From NCBI RefSeq assembly GCF_028023555.1, contig NZ_JAQIOY010000002.1, positions 620,001 through 684,000 of the forward strand: 64,000 nucleotides of DNA. The letters are read 5' to 3'. The stretch is from Thalassococcus_A lentus (GTDB lineage: Bacteria; Pseudomonadota; Alphaproteobacteria; Rhodobacterales; Rhodobacteraceae). Shown here one piece after another: positions 43,939 to 52,349 of the stretch. Both the position numbers and the translations under genes were made by a program. Within the stretch, counting starts at the first letter, position 1, and each line of letters opens with the position of its first letter. Under the pieces are notes generated by a model. The model was not told where the DNA came from, made no database searches, and saw nothing but the letters and a program-made list of their open reading frames with translations.

Positions 43939-44673
43939 ATGGCACGCTTTTTATTGCTTCAATTGCGCCCCGAAACCGAGGCCAGCGACGACGAATACCA
44001 GGCCTTTCTGGACAAGGGCGGGTTGACGGAGACGCAGGTACATCGCATCCGGCTCGACCGTGAAACCCTGCCGGACGGATTGGACATCCAGACCTATGCC
44101 GGTGTCATGGTCGGGGGTGGACCGGGCTGCGTGTCAGACGCGCCCGATGCCAAGAGCCCTATTGAGGCCCGCATTGAAGCGGCGTGTCTGTCCCTCATGC
44201 CCGAGATTACGGAACAGGACATTCCATTCATGGGCTGCTGCTATGGCATCGGGATCCTCGGACATCACCTCGGCGCAGATGTGTCCAAGGCACGGTTTTC
44301 CGAACCGGTCAGCGCTGTAACCTGCATTAAAACGCAAGACGGCACCGAAGACCCACTGTTGTCGGACCTGCCCGAACAGTTTGATGCCTTTGTCGGCCAC
44401 AAAGAAGCGCTTCAGCATCTGCCCGATGATACCGTACAGCTGCTGTCATCCGAACGCTGCCCAATGCAGATGATCCGCCACGGCCAAAACGTTTATGCCA
44501 CGCAATTCCACCCCGAAGCCGACGCCGCCGGCTTCGAAACCCGGATCAACATCTACAAGGATCGCGGGTATTTCGAACCTGGCGAAACCCAAAGCCTGAT
44601 CGAGATGTGCCGTGCTGCTGACGTGAGATGGCCGGAGAAAATACTGCAGGCCTTTGTGCAGCGCTATAAATAG
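43939..44673 (+). CDS. Class I glutamine amidotransferase-like protein (GuaA-type domain)
   Basis: 244 residues. Triad glutamine amidotransferase fold: nucleophile C101 in FMGCCYGIG and the His-Glu pair in ATQFHPEAD. It has no synthase domain, so it is a stand-alone amidotransferase, likely annotated as a GMP synthase glutaminase-domain protein. Members of this group act as gamma-glutamyl hydrolases or donors of ammonia to unknown partners. The acceptor subunit is not encoded nearby. ATG 43939 starts ARFLLLQLRPE. The interspersed repeat begins 30 bases after its stop. Confidence 0.85.
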   Translation: MARFLLLQLRPETEASDDEYQAFLDKGGLTETQVHRIRLDRETLPDGLDIQTYAGVMVGGGPGCVSDAPDAKSPIEARIEAACLSLMPEITEQDIPFMGCCYGIGILGHHLGADVSKARFSEPVSAVTCIKTQDGTEDPLLSDLPEQFDAFVGHKEALQHLPDDTVQLLSSERCPMQMIRHGQNVYATQFHPEADAAGFETRINIYKDRGYFEPGETQSLIEMCRAADVRWPEKILQAFVQRYK

Positions 44674-44702
44674 GCAGCGAGATACAATCCCAGCAGCGCT
44701 GC

Positions 44703-44752
44703 CTTGTTTCTTTGTGCTGAAAATATCCCGGGGGTCTGGGGGCTGGCCCCCA
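44703..44752 (-). repeat. Interspersed 50-bp intergenic repeat, copy 2 (inverted)
   Basis: Read on the - strand: GGGGGCCAGCCCCC, AGACCCCCGGGATATTTTC and AGCACAAAGAAAC, matching the copy at 20749-20798 nearly base for base. It lies between the amidotransferase gene and the acpP terminator. The GC-rich palindromic block could act as a 3' hairpin for the upstream gene here. Confidence 0.75.
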
Positions 44753-44833
44753 GTCGGTCGGCGTGCCGCACGGCGCGCCGAACACAAAGCGGCTCCACGT
44801 TGCCCTCAACACGCATACCGCCCACCAAAAGAA

Positions 44834-44860
44834 AAACGGCGCCCGAAGCGGACGCCGTTT
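44834..44860 (-). terminator. Intrinsic terminator of acpP
   Basis: AAACGGCG / CGCCGTTT stem with a short loop, followed on the - strand by TTTTTC. It starts 21 bases past the acpP stop. Confidence 0.85.
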
Positions 44861-44881
44861 AAAATCTTTTCGACCTGACGC

Positions 44882-45115
44882 TTACTGCGCTTCGGTGATG
44901 AACTTTACCGCATCGCCAAAAGTCTGGATGGTCTCGGCTGCGTCATCGGGGATTTCGATGCCGAACTCTTCTTCGAAGGCCATGACCAGCTCGACGGTGT
45001 CGAGGCTGTCGGCGCCAAGATCGTCGATAAAGGACGCCTCAGGGGCAACCTTTTCTTCTTCGACGCTCAGGTGCTCGACCACAATCTTTTTCACGCGATC
45101 TGCGATGTCGCTCAT
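44882..45115 (-). CDS. acpP: Acyl carrier protein
   Basis: 77 residues, acidic. Serine 37 in DDLGADSLDTVELVMAFEEEF is the phosphopantetheine attachment site. Carries growing acyl chains in fatty-acid synthesis and feeds lipid A and lipoate pathways. Last of the fabD-fabG-acpP set on the - strand, 219 bases from fabG; that gap is large enough for its own promoter, as is usual for acpP. Confidence 0.97.
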   Translation of the reverse strand: MSDIADRVKKIVVEHLSVEEEKVAPEASFIDDLGADSLDTVELVMAFEEEFGIEIPDDAAETIQTFGDAVKFITEAQ

Positions 45116-45334
45116 GTCTTTTCCTCACTTTTGGCGGGCCTAGATGCCCAGTTCGCCTTTGCCCTTCCGGGGTGGCATTGCTTGCCCCGGACGGGGCGGC
45201 TTTGACCCGGGCGGCCGCCCGGACGTGACCCAGCGGCACTTTCCGCCCGGTCAAATCTGGGGGGCCTATAACACAGGCAGCGGGGATGGCAAATGCTTTC
45301 CCACGCCGCTGCGCAGCAAGGCCACGACCCGGAT

Positions 45335-46072
45335 CTACAACATGGCCATGCCGCCGTTGACGTGCAAGGTCGTGCCCGTCAGGTAGCCAGCCTCGGCGCT
45401 GGACAGGAACAGGACCGCTGCCGCGATCTCTTCGGGTGTGCCCATACGCCCCGAAGGGATCTGGCCCAAAATTGCACCCTTCTGGTCATCATTCAGCTTG
45501 TCGGTCATGGCTGTCTCGATAAAGCCCGGCGCCACGGCATTGACGGTCACGCCCCGGCTGGCCACTTCGTAGGCCAGTGATTTCGACATGCCAACCATAC
45601 CGGCCTTGGCCGCTGCGTAGTTGCCCTGCCCCGGATTGCCTGTCGCACCAACGACAGAGGAAATGTTGACGATGCGGCCCCAACGCGACTTCATCATCCC
45701 GCGCAGCACGCCTTTGCACAGCCGGAACGTCGAGGTCAGATTGACCTCAAGCACCTGAGACCATTCTTCTTCTGACATGCGCATGAACAGGTTATCGCGC
45801 GTAATGCCCGCGTTATTCACCAGAATATCGACCCCGCCCATGGCTTCAGCGGCTTGTTTGGGCAGAGCAGTCACCGCCTCGGCATCCGAAAGATTGCACG
45901 GGAGAACATGCGCCCGTTCCCCCAGTTCGGCAGCCAACGCTTCGAGCGGCTCAACCCGCGTCCCAGAGAGCCCGACCGTCGCACCAGCGCTATGCAGCGT
46001 CTTTGCAATGGCCCCGCCAATACCACCCGAAGCACCTGTGATCAGCGCTGTCTTTCCTGTCAGATCGAACAT
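45335..46072 (-). CDS. fabG: 3-oxoacyl-ACP reductase
   Basis: 245 residues, short-chain dehydrogenase. Rossmann motif TGASGGIGGAIA, NNAG, and catalytic Ser-Tyr-Lys in INISSVVGATGNPGQGNYAAAKAG; the C-terminal GYLTGTTLHVNGGMAML is the FabG ending. NADPH-dependent reduction of 3-oxoacyl-ACP. ATG 46072 is set by family comparison. 71 bases downstream of fabD on the same strand. Confidence 0.97.
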   Translation of the reverse strand: MFDLTGKTALITGASGGIGGAIAKTLHSAGATVGLSGTRVEPLEALAAELGERAHVLPCNLSDAEAVTALPKQAAEAMGGVDILVNNAGITRDNLFMRMSEEEWSQVLEVNLTSTFRLCKGVLRGMMKSRWGRIVNISSVVGATGNPGQGNYAAAKAGMVGMSKSLAYEVASRGVTVNAVAPGFIETAMTDKLNDDQKGAILGQIPSGRMGTPEEIAAAVLFLSSAEAGYLTGTTLHVNGGMAML

Positions 46073-46143
46073 GACCCTCTCCTTTTTTGATTGTGCCTGC
46101 GCCTGCAAATCAGGGGCATGGCAAAAATTCTTGGTGTCGCGGA

Positions 46144-47088
46144 TTACCCGGCGTTCATGGAATCCAGAGCGGCCTGAACGTCACCGGCGGTGCCGATGTT
46201 GCGTACCGCGGTTTCCTTGGCGATGCGGCGCACCATGCCGGACAGCGCCTTGCCTGCGCCGATTTCCCAGAATTCCGTGACACCCTGTGCGGCCATCCAG
46301 GTAACCGACTCGCGCCAGCGGACCGCGCCACAGATCTGATCGACCAGCAGTCCGCGAATCTCATCAGGATCGCTCACGGCCTCGGCCCGCACGTTTGAGA
46401 CCACCGGCGCGGCTGGCACGGCAATTGCAACGTCGGCAAGCGCCGTTTTCATGGCTTCTGCGGCAGGTTCCATCAGGGCGCAGTGGAACGGTGCGCTGAC
46501 AGGCAGCAGCAACGCACGCTTTGCGCCGGCTTCCTTGGCCAGAATCGTGGCGCGTTCGACCGCGGCCTTGTCCCCCGAGATCACGACCTGCGCGGGGTCG
46601 TTGTCGTTTGCAGCCTGGCAGACAGCCCCTTCGGCCGCCTGTTGCGCGACGGATCGCACCGCGTCGAGGTCCAGACCGAGGATCGCCGCCATGGCGCCCT
46701 GACCAACCGGAACAGCGGATTGCATTGCAAGGCCGCGGGCGCGCAGCAAACGGGCCGCATCACCGACACTGAAGGCGCCAGCGGCGGTCAGGGCCGAGTA
46801 TTCGCCCAGCGAATGGCCTGCGACATAGGCCGCCTGAGCGATCCCAACACCTTCGGCCTCCAGCGCACGCATCGCGGCCATCGATGTCGCCATGAGCGCA
46901 GGCTGTGCGTTTTGTGTCAGGGTCAGGGTTTCAATGTCCCCCTCCCAGATCAAGTCGGACAGTTTTTCACCCAGCGCCTCATCCACCTCGTCAAAGACAG
47001 CCTGCGCTGCAGGATAGGCCTGCGCGAGATCGCGCCCCATACCGATGGTCTGGGCGCCCTGCCCGGGAAAAATGAATGCACGCTTCAT
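46144..47088 (-). CDS. fabD: Malonyl-CoA:ACP transacylase
   Basis: 314 residues. N-terminal FIFPGQGAQTIGMGRDL and active-site serine in VAGHSLGEYSAL are characteristic; a conserved QNAQPAL block lies between. Loads malonyl groups on ACP for chain elongation. ATG 47088 matches the family N-terminus; the longer frame upstream is not supported. First gene of fabD-fabG-acpP. Confidence 0.97.
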   Translation of the reverse strand: MKRAFIFPGQGAQTIGMGRDLAQAYPAAQAVFDEVDEALGEKLSDLIWEGDIETLTLTQNAQPALMATSMAAMRALEAEGVGIAQAAYVAGHSLGEYSALTAAGAFSVGDAARLLRARGLAMQSAVPVGQGAMAAILGLDLDAVRSVAQQAAEGAVCQAANDNDPAQVVISGDKAAVERATILAKEAGAKRALLLPVSAPFHCALMEPAAEAMKTALADVAIAVPAAPVVSNVRAEAVSDPDEIRGLLVDQICGAVRWRESVTWMAAQGVTEFWEIGAGKALSGMVRRIAKETAVRNIGTAGDVQAALDSMNAG

Positions 47089-47244
47089 GCCGATGGCTCC
47101 GTCGTCTTGGGTCTTTCGTTGGGCAGAACCCCTACAACCCACAATCGGATCGCGCAACGGTGCACGCAGCCAGACAGCCAACTCATCGCGAAATCAGAGG
47201 GCCCCTGGCGATTTGTGTGATAAGGCTGTCAGGCTGGTCGCCGC

Positions 47245-47499
47245 CTAGAGAGTGCCGCCCTTGCCGAATACAAGACAGCACATTCCGCAGATCAGCATGA
47301 ACAGGGAAACCCCCATTTTGATCAGAGCGAAATCAGCCGAATTGCCCACTCCCGGCACAAGCCAGAGGCCAAATGCTGCGGACACGAGGGCAAATCCCAT
47401 CAAAAGGCAAACAATGCGGACAATCACGCCGGCGCCGGACTTGGGGCTTGTGGCCGGGATTCCAGCCCTGCTGAAATCTATGCTGCTGGTTCCGCGCAT
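47245..47499 (-). CDS. Small two-helix membrane protein, function unknown
   Basis: 84 residues. Two hydrophobic segments (VIVRIVCLLMGFALVSAAFGLWLV and MGVSLFMLICGMCCLVFG) separated by a short polar loop, after a polar N-terminus. ATG 47499 has GAGG 8 bases upstream. No family recognised. It lies 156 bases upstream of fabD on the same strand and divergent from rpsF. Confidence 0.6.
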   Translation of the reverse strand: MRGTSSIDFSRAGIPATSPKSGAGVIVRIVCLLMGFALVSAAFGLWLVPGVGNSADFALIKMGVSLFMLICGMCCLVFGKGGTL

Positions 47500-47609
47500 T
47501 GTATTTGCCTCGACTAAAATCTGTTGCCCGCAAACTCACGTGGCAAACAGGCACAAATACGGCGGCATCTGGGAAATGATGCGAAACCTCTTCAAACGCG
47601 GCCGCACCC

Positions 47610-47637
47610 TTGATCCTGCGGCCAAAGCCTGTATAGA
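47610..47637 (+). promoter_or_regulatory. Predicted promoter of rpsF-rpsR-rplI
   Basis: TTGATC at 47610-47615 and TATAGA at 47632-47637, separated by 16 bases, match sigma-70 type -35 and -10 elements. Transcription would start near 47644, giving a leader of about 100 bases before the rpsF ATG at 47744. Confidence 0.55.
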
Positions 47638-47644
47638 GCCGCTA

Positions 47645-47722
47645 CCTTTCGCGCATTTAATCTGAACCGCGCAGTCTCTCGTGGGTGGGAGCGAAAGGGA
47701 AAGCCCGCCCTTTGAAATGCGC
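47645..47722 (+). promoter_or_regulatory. Structured rpsF leader, candidate ribosomal-protein autoregulatory element
   Basis: Two perfect 8-bp inverted repeats have interleaved arms: CCTTTCGC (47645-47652) with GCGAAAGG (47691-47698), and GCGCATTT (47651-47658) with AAATGCGC (47715-47722). They share two bases on the left, so they are either mutually exclusive or form a pseudoknot. A further AAAGGG / CCCTTT hairpin (47694-47713) competes with the first. S6 or S6:S18 regulates this operon through a leader RNA in several bacteria; whether this one is homologous was not tested. Confidence 0.5.
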
Positions 47723-47743
47723 CTTGATAGAAATGGAGCACAC

Positions 47744-48100
47744 ATGCCGCTTTATGAGCATGTCATGATCGCGCGTCAGGATCTTTCCAACGCGCAGGCC
47801 GAAGGCCTTGTCGAACACTTCAGCACAGTTCTTGCGGACAACGGCGGTAAGCTGGTTGAATCCGAGTACTGGGGCGTGAAGACCATGGCCTACAAGATCA
47901 ACAAGAACCGCAAGGGTCACTACGCGTTTCTGAAGACCGATGCGTCGTCCGAAGCTGTTCAGGAAATGGAGCGTCTGATGCGCCTGCATGACGATGTCAT
48001 GCGCGTTCTGACCATCAAGGTCGACGCCCACGAAGAAGGTCCATCGGTTCAGATGCAAAAGCGTGACGAGCGTGGCGATCGCCGCGAGCGCCGCAACTAA
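47744..48100 (+). CDS. rpsF: 30S ribosomal protein S6
   Basis: 118 residues. MPLYEHVMIARQDLS and the WGVKTMAYKINKNRKGHYAFLKTDA block are typical of S6, which pairs with S18 on the 30S platform. ATG 47744 has TGGAG a few bases upstream; the longer frame lacks support. The C-terminal tail is charged (QKRDERGDRRERRN). First gene of rpsF-rpsR-rplI. Confidence 0.97.
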   Translation: MPLYEHVMIARQDLSNAQAEGLVEHFSTVLADNGGKLVESEYWGVKTMAYKINKNRKGHYAFLKTDASSEAVQEMERLMRLHDDVMRVLTIKVDAHEEGPSVQMQKRDERGDRRERRN

Positions 48101-48125
48101 TCGCTTTAAGAAGAGGAGTTAAACC

Positions 48126-48353
48126 ATGGCTGCAAAACCGTTTTTCCGCCGCCGCAAGGTCTGCCCCTTCTCGGGCGACAATGCACCCAAGATCGACTAC
48201 AAAGACACAAAGCTGCTTCAGCGCTACATCTCTGAGCGCGGCAAGATTGTGCCTTCTCGTATCACCGCCGTCTCGGCAAAGAAGCAGCGTGAACTGGCCC
48301 GTGCCATCAAACGCGCTCGTTTCCTCGCCCTGCTGCCCTACGCCGTGAAATAA
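48126..48353 (+). CDS. rpsR: 30S ribosomal protein S18
   Basis: 75 residues, basic. [14 protein letters not shown] and the [27 protein letters not shown] core are diagnostic of S18. AAGAGGAG precedes the ATG. Binds S6 and 16S rRNA in the platform. 25 bases downstream of rpsF. Confidence 0.98.
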
Positions 48354-48365
48354 GGAGCCAATGCA

Positions 48366-48995
48366 ATGCAAGTGATCCTTTTGGAACGTGTGGCCAAGCT
48401 GGGCCAAATGGGCGACGTCGTTGACGTCAAAGCGGGCTATGCGCGCAACTTCCTGCTGCTGCAGGGCAAAGCGCTGACAGCCAGCAAAGAGAACATCGCC
48501 CAGTTCGAAGCGCAGAAAGCTCAGCTTGAAGCGCGCAACCTGGAAACCCGCAAGGAAGCCGAAGCGCTGGGTGAAAAGCTGGATGGCCAGCAGTTCATCG
48601 TGATTCGTCAGGCATCCGATGGCGGCAACCTCTACGGTTCGGTCACAACGCGTGACGCCGCCGAAGTTGCAACCGAGGAAGGTTTCTCTCTCGACCGCAA
48701 GCAGGTCATCATCCGCGCGCCCATCAAAGAACTGGGCCTGCACGAAGTCGAGGTGCACCTGCACCCCGAAGTCATGGTGACCATCGCGCTGAACGTAGCT
48801 CGTTCGCCTGAAGAAGCCGAGCTGCAGGCATCCGGCAAGTCCATTCAGGAACTTGCGGCAGAAGAAGAAGCGCAGGCGGAATTCGAGATTGCCGAACTGT
48901 TCGACGATATCGGCTCTGCTGCCATCGACGATGACGACGCCCCTGCCGAGCAGGAAGCGGCGCCCGCCGAGGCCGGAGAAGAAAACGAAGACTAA
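48366..48995 (+). CDS. rplI: 50S ribosomal protein L9
   Basis: 209 residues. QVILLERVAKLGQMGDVVDVKAGYARNFLLLQGKAL is the conserved L9 N-terminal RNA-binding domain, followed by the central helix. Longer than E. coli L9 (about 149) because of an acidic C-terminal tail rich in E, A and D, common in alphaproteobacteria. Starts 13 bases after rpsR; a strong terminator follows. Confidence 0.97.
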   Translation: MQVILLERVAKLGQMGDVVDVKAGYARNFLLLQGKALTASKENIAQFEAQKAQLEARNLETRKEAEALGEKLDGQQFIVIRQASDGGNLYGSVTTRDAAEVATEEGFSLDRKQVIIRAPIKELGLHEVEVHLHPEVMVTIALNVARSPEEAELQASGKSIQELAAEEEAQAEFEIAELFDDIGSAAIDDDDAPAEQEAAPAEAGEENED

Positions 48996-49021
48996 TTTTT
49001 TAGTTCTTCAATATGTGCTAG

Positions 49022-49055
49022 AAACGCGCGACCACACCGGTCGCGCGTTTTTTTT
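49022..49055 (+). terminator. Intrinsic terminator of rpsF-rpsR-rplI
   Basis: AAACGCGCGAC / GTCGCGCGTTT stem with a 7-base loop followed by T8, 26 bases after the rplI stop. Confidence 0.93.
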
Positions 49056-49174
49056 GACTAGCACTCAACCGAAGGTAATGAATTTTTTTTCCTTCAATTC
49101 CCATTGCTTAGTTCGAAAAATTCGTGCGATATTAACGTTTGTTGGCGTCAAAAAGTTAATAGGTAAAAAAGACC

Positions 49175-49519
49175 ATGCAAGAGATGGATCAACTGGTCGG
49201 CAAACGGATCAAGACACGCAGACAGGCATTGGGAATGACGCAAACGGAACTGGCTACAGCCATCGACGTGCGCTTCCAACAAGTTCAAAAATACGAAAAC
49301 GGACAAAACAGAGTTGCTGCCTCACGGCTTTGGCAAATCTCTCAGGCGATGAATGTCCCGGTTTCCTACTTCTTCGAAGATAGCCCGGAAACACCGCAAC
49401 CCTTCGAAAATACCGGAGTTGCGCCGCGCAAGAAACGTGAATTGATCGACTTGTTCACGGCTCTGTCCGCACCCCAGCAAACCGCGGTTTTGTCTTTCTT
49501 ACGTTCTGTCAGCGACTGA
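49175..49519 (+). CDS. XRE-family helix-turn-helix regulator
   Basis: 114 residues. N-terminal HTH_3/XRE domain (VGKRIKTRRQALGMTQTELATAIDVRFQQVQKYENGQNRVAASRLWQISQAMNVPVSYFFE) followed by a short helical tail (RKKRELIDLFTALSAPQQTAVLSFLRSVSD). This layout is common for small single-domain regulators of Rhizobiales and Rhodobacterales. The 119 bases upstream are strikingly AT-rich and hold its promoter. It is alone between rplI and tig; target unknown. Confidence 0.9.
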   Translation: MQEMDQLVGKRIKTRRQALGMTQTELATAIDVRFQQVQKYENGQNRVAASRLWQISQAMNVPVSYFFEDSPETPQPFENTGVAPRKKRELIDLFTALSAPQQTAVLSFLRSVSD

Positions 49520-49548
49520 GCGCTCAGGTTTCTATTCTTTTGTTTTCA

Positions 49549-49580
49549 ACGGCTTCAGCCGTCCTATAGCTGTTTTTTTT
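49549..49580 (+). terminator. Possible terminator of the XRE gene
   Basis: ACGGCT-tc-AGCCGT hairpin, followed after 9-10 bases by T8. The gap between stem and T-run makes it imperfect; CTG-T8-ACAG overlaps it. Confidence 0.4.
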
Positions 49581-49627
49581 ACAGGGCGCTTCAACACTTG
49601 GACACAACCCTATTTGACTAAGCCATG

Positions 49628-49656
49628 AAAAAAGCCGCCCCTTTCAGGGCGGCTTT
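49628..49656 (-). terminator. Intrinsic terminator of tig
   Basis: AAAGCCGCCC / GGGCGGCTTT stem with a 6-base loop, followed on the - strand by T-rich sequence (TTTTTTC overlapping the stem end). About 30 bases past the tig stop. Confidence 0.88.
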
Positions 49657-49687
49657 GTTTGTTAGATCGACCTGAACGGTCAGACGA

Positions 49688-51019
49688 TTATTCTTCGTCC
49701 AGTTCCTCGACCGCCTTCTGCAGCTCGTCCTTGGATACCTCTTTTTCGGTAACCTGAGCGCCTTCGGCGATGTGATCGATAACCTTGTCTTCGAAGATCG
49801 GAGCGCGCATCTGCTGCTGCATCTGTGCGTTCTGACGAACAAAATCGAAGAACGCCCGCTCTTGGCCAGGGTACTGACGCGCCTGGTTCATGATGGCCTG
49901 CGTCATCTCGGCTTCGGTCACTTCGATTTCAGCTTTCTGACCCAGTTCTGCCAGCAGCAGACCCAGACGAACGCGGCGTTCGGCCAGCTTGGTGTGCTCT
50001 TCGGTTGGCTCAACCTCGGGGTGGTCGTGTCCTTCCACCTCTGGGTTTTCCTCGTGCCACAGCTGATGGGCAATCTGCTTGGCTTCGGCGTCAACCAGAG
50101 TTGGCGGCAGTTCAAAGCTGACAAGATCGTCAAGGCTGTCCAGAACCGTACGCTTCATCACCGCGCGTGCGGCGCCAGTGTACTCGGACTCGAGACGCTC
50201 GCGCAGCTGGCCTTTCAGCGCATCGAGATCTTCGGCGCCGAACTTCTGCGCCATTTCATCGTTGATCTCGGCTGCGACCGGCTCTTTCACGGCTTTGACG
50301 GTTACGTCAAATACAGCGTCCTTACCGGCCAGGTTTTCTGCGCCGTACTCTTCTGGGAACTTGACCTCAACGGCCTTTTCCTCGCCCGCTTTCACGCCAA
50401 CCAGCTGATCTTCGAAGCCTGGGATGAAAGAGTTGGAGCCCAAAGCCAGCGGGTAATCCTCGGCAGAGCCGCCTTCGAATGCTTCGCCGTCAACCTTGCC
50501 TACGAAATCGATGACAACCTGATCGCCGTCTTTGGCCTTGGAGCCTTTCTTGCGATCCTTGAAGTCCTGCGCGGTTTCGGCCAGCGACGCCAGCGCTTCG
50601 TCGACGGATGCATCGTCTGCTTTGACAACCATCTTTTCGATCTTCAGACCGCTGAGATCCACTTCCGGGATCTCTGGCAGCGCTTCGTAGGACATGTCGA
50701 CCTGAACGTCGTCACCTTCTTTCCAATCCTCGTTGGTCATCTTGGCCTCGGGCTGGAGCGCCGGACGATCCCCGGACTTTTCAAAGTGCTCGTTCATGGC
50801 ACCGTCGATGGCTTCCTGCATCGACTCGCCCAGCAGGCGCTGGCCAAACTGCTTTTTAAGGATCGGCATGGGCACCTTGCCCTTGCGGAATCCCTTCATT
50901 TCAATTTCAGGCTGCGCTTCGGCCAGCTTTTCGTTGACCTTGGCTTCCAGCTCCGCCGCAGAGACGGTGATAGAGTAGCCGCGCTTGAGACCTTCGTTCA
51001 GTGTTTCGGTGACCTGCAT
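49688..51019 (-). CDS. tig: Trigger factor
   Basis: 443 residues. Ribosome-associated chaperone and prolyl isomerase. The N-terminal ribosome-binding signature lies in AELEAKVNEKLAEAQPEIEMKGFRKGKVPMPILKKQFG; the FKBP-type domain is at about 150-245 (DGDQVVIDFVGKVDGEAFEGGSAEDYPLALGSNSFIPGFEDQLVG), then a long helical C-terminal domain. ATG 51019 has AAGGAC 5 bases upstream and begins the conserved MQVTETLNEG; earlier in-frame starts are not used. Confidence 0.96.
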   Translation of the reverse strand: MQVTETLNEGLKRGYSITVSAAELEAKVNEKLAEAQPEIEMKGFRKGKVPMPILKKQFGQRLLGESMQEAIDGAMNEHFEKSGDRPALQPEAKMTNEDWKEGDDVQVDMSYEALPEIPEVDLSGLKIEKMVVKADDASVDEALASLAETAQDFKDRKKGSKAKDGDQVVIDFVGKVDGEAFEGGSAEDYPLALGSNSFIPGFEDQLVGVKAGEEKAVEVKFPEEYGAENLAGKDAVFDVTVKAVKEPVAAEINDEMAQKFGAEDLDALKGQLRERLESEYTGAARAVMKRTVLDSLDDLVSFELPPTLVDAEAKQIAHQLWHEENPEVEGHDHPEVEPTEEHTKLAERRVRLGLLLAELGQKAEIEVTEAEMTQAIMNQARQYPGQERAFFDFVRQNAQMQQQMRAPIFEDKVIDHIAEGAQVTEKEVSKDELQKAVEELDEE

Positions 51020-51178
51020 GTCGTCCTTATCCATTGCATTAGGGCCGCAGAGGCGTCCGCGGCGGTCAAAATCCAAGGCGTGATACGGGTGCAATAGCCA
51101 AGCTGCAAGCAGTATTCGCAGGCGATCCGGTCAAAACTGGATTGTTTTTGATGTCAGGTATGATTCCCGAAGGTCGCG

Positions 51179-51526
51179 TCAGGCGTTTTCGCTGAGCCGC
51201 TGTTCGATTTCCTGCAAAGTCCGATCGACGACATTCGTGACGCGGGCCATGTCCGACGCGCTGACACTGCTTTGCTGGCGCAACTGGACTTCAAGTTCTG
51301 CAACCACATCAAAAGTCTGCTCAGCGCCAAATATGCTGCTGGGCCCCTGCGTCCGGTGAATTTGTTCAACCATTGCTGATGGATCGCTACTGTTATGCAA
51401 TTTGTCCAAGGTTGCCCGTAGCCCCGAGAAATGCTCACGACACTGCGAAAGCAATTCATCGCGACCAAAAAGGTCCTCTGCCATTTCGAAAGTGTCGAGG
51501 TCCAAAACTGTCTGTTCGTCGGTCAT
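51179..51526 (-). CDS. Small Hpt-like phosphotransfer protein, first copy
   Basis: 115 residues, predicted all-helical and acidic. IHRTQGPSSIFGAEQTFDVVAELE resembles the Hpt active helix (usual form AHxLKGSSxxLGA), with H57 as the likely phosphoacceptor; the usual L-K-G is replaced by T-Q-G-P. Hpt proteins pass phosphate between a hybrid kinase and a response regulator. A response regulator gene is divergent next door and a hybrid kinase gene lies 2 kb away. Resembles the protein at 52405-52806. ATG 51526 opens MTDEQTVLDL. Confidence 0.65.
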   Translation of the reverse strand: MTDEQTVLDLDTFEMAEDLFGRDELLSQCREHFSGLRATLDKLHNSSDPSAMVEQIHRTQGPSSIFGAEQTFDVVAELEVQLRQQSSVSASDMARVTNVVDRTLQEIEQRLSENA

Positions 51527-51541
51527 AGCATTCTCCCAACC

Positions 51542-51559
51542 CTAACAAAGCATTGTTAG
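51542..51559. promoter_or_regulatory. Inverted repeat between the Hpt-like and response-regulator genes
   Basis: CTAACAA-agca-TTGTTAG is a perfect 7-bp inverted repeat in the 167-base divergent spacer, 15 bases upstream of the Hpt-like start. Position and symmetry suggest an operator, perhaps for the adjacent LuxR-type regulator. Confidence 0.45.
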
Positions 51560-51693
51560 TGCTAATGTAAACTACCCAAAAGCATAGCCCCGATACCCCT
51601 TGGTTTTAGCGCTTGGGGCATGCGAATTGTTCCGCCCGTTTCGGGTTCTCATAGCCGTATCCTTTGTGCCAATACATCGGCGGAAGCGTATAT

Positions 51694-52326
51694 ATGAAGG
51701 CCCCTGATATGCCACGATCTCTAATGCTAATAGACGACCATCACATGGTTCTTGATGGCTTGCGACGATACCTCGCGTCGATTGACGACGTGGATATCCT
51801 GGCGGTTTCGAGCGTCGATGAGGCTTTGGATTCGATGCGAGCCAAAGGTCCTTTTGACTTGATTCTGGCTGATCTGCACATGCCTGACGCACATGGTTTT
51901 GACTGGCTGGCCCAAATTGCGATGGCAAATCGCCAGAACCCAGTCGCCGTCCTGTCTGGATCGACCTCATACCATGATGTTGTGGTGGCGCAGTCTGTGG
52001 GGGCCTGCTGCTTTATCCGCAAGAATACACCGGCCCGCCGGATCGTGGAATTGACTGAAATGCTCTTGGATAACCCCGACCAGATCCCAGACGAAATTAA
52101 AATGGAAAACCTCAGTGACATTCCGCCAACGCTGGCTGGACGTCTGTCCGCCGAACAATGCGAGACCCTCGTGATGGTCGCTCAGGGCATGAGCAACGCA
52201 GAGATTTCCAACCGGATGGGCGTAACGGTGTCACGGGTCTCGGAGCAACTGCGGTCAATCTACAAGAAGCTGGGCGTCAAAAGCAGAATGCAAGCCAGCG
52301 CTCTGTTGATGGAAGCCAGCGTCTAA
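51694..52326 (+). CDS. NarL/FixJ-type response regulator
   Basis: 210 residues. Receiver domain (about 5-125): acidic pair in MLIDDHHMVLDGL, phosphoacceptor Asp in LILADLHMPDAHG, conserved Lys in CFIRKNTP. C-terminal LuxR helix-turn-helix: LSAEQCETLVMVAQGMSNAEISNRMGVTVSRVSEQLRSIYKKLGVKSRMQAS. Phosphorylation would make it a DNA-binding dimer. ATG 51694 has GGAAG 8 bases upstream; TTG 51664 is longer but unlikely, ATG 51709 is another option. Followed by an intrinsic terminator. Confidence 0.93.
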   Translation: MKAPDMPRSLMLIDDHHMVLDGLRRYLASIDDVDILAVSSVDEALDSMRAKGPFDLILADLHMPDAHGFDWLAQIAMANRQNPVAVLSGSTSYHDVVVAQSVGACCFIRKNTPARRIVELTEMLLDNPDQIPDEIKMENLSDIPPTLAGRLSAEQCETLVMVAQGMSNAEISNRMGVTVSRVSEQLRSIYKKLGVKSRMQASALLMEASV

Positions 52327-52349
52327 GAACGCAGTTCAAAAATACCAGA

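Noticed and set aside
43939..44673. Full GMP synthetase
   Set aside because: Only the amidotransferase half is present; no ATP-pyrophosphatase domain follows.
49772..51097. 441-residue open frame antisense to tig
   Set aside because: Mirrors the trigger factor reading frame and has no recognisable domain.
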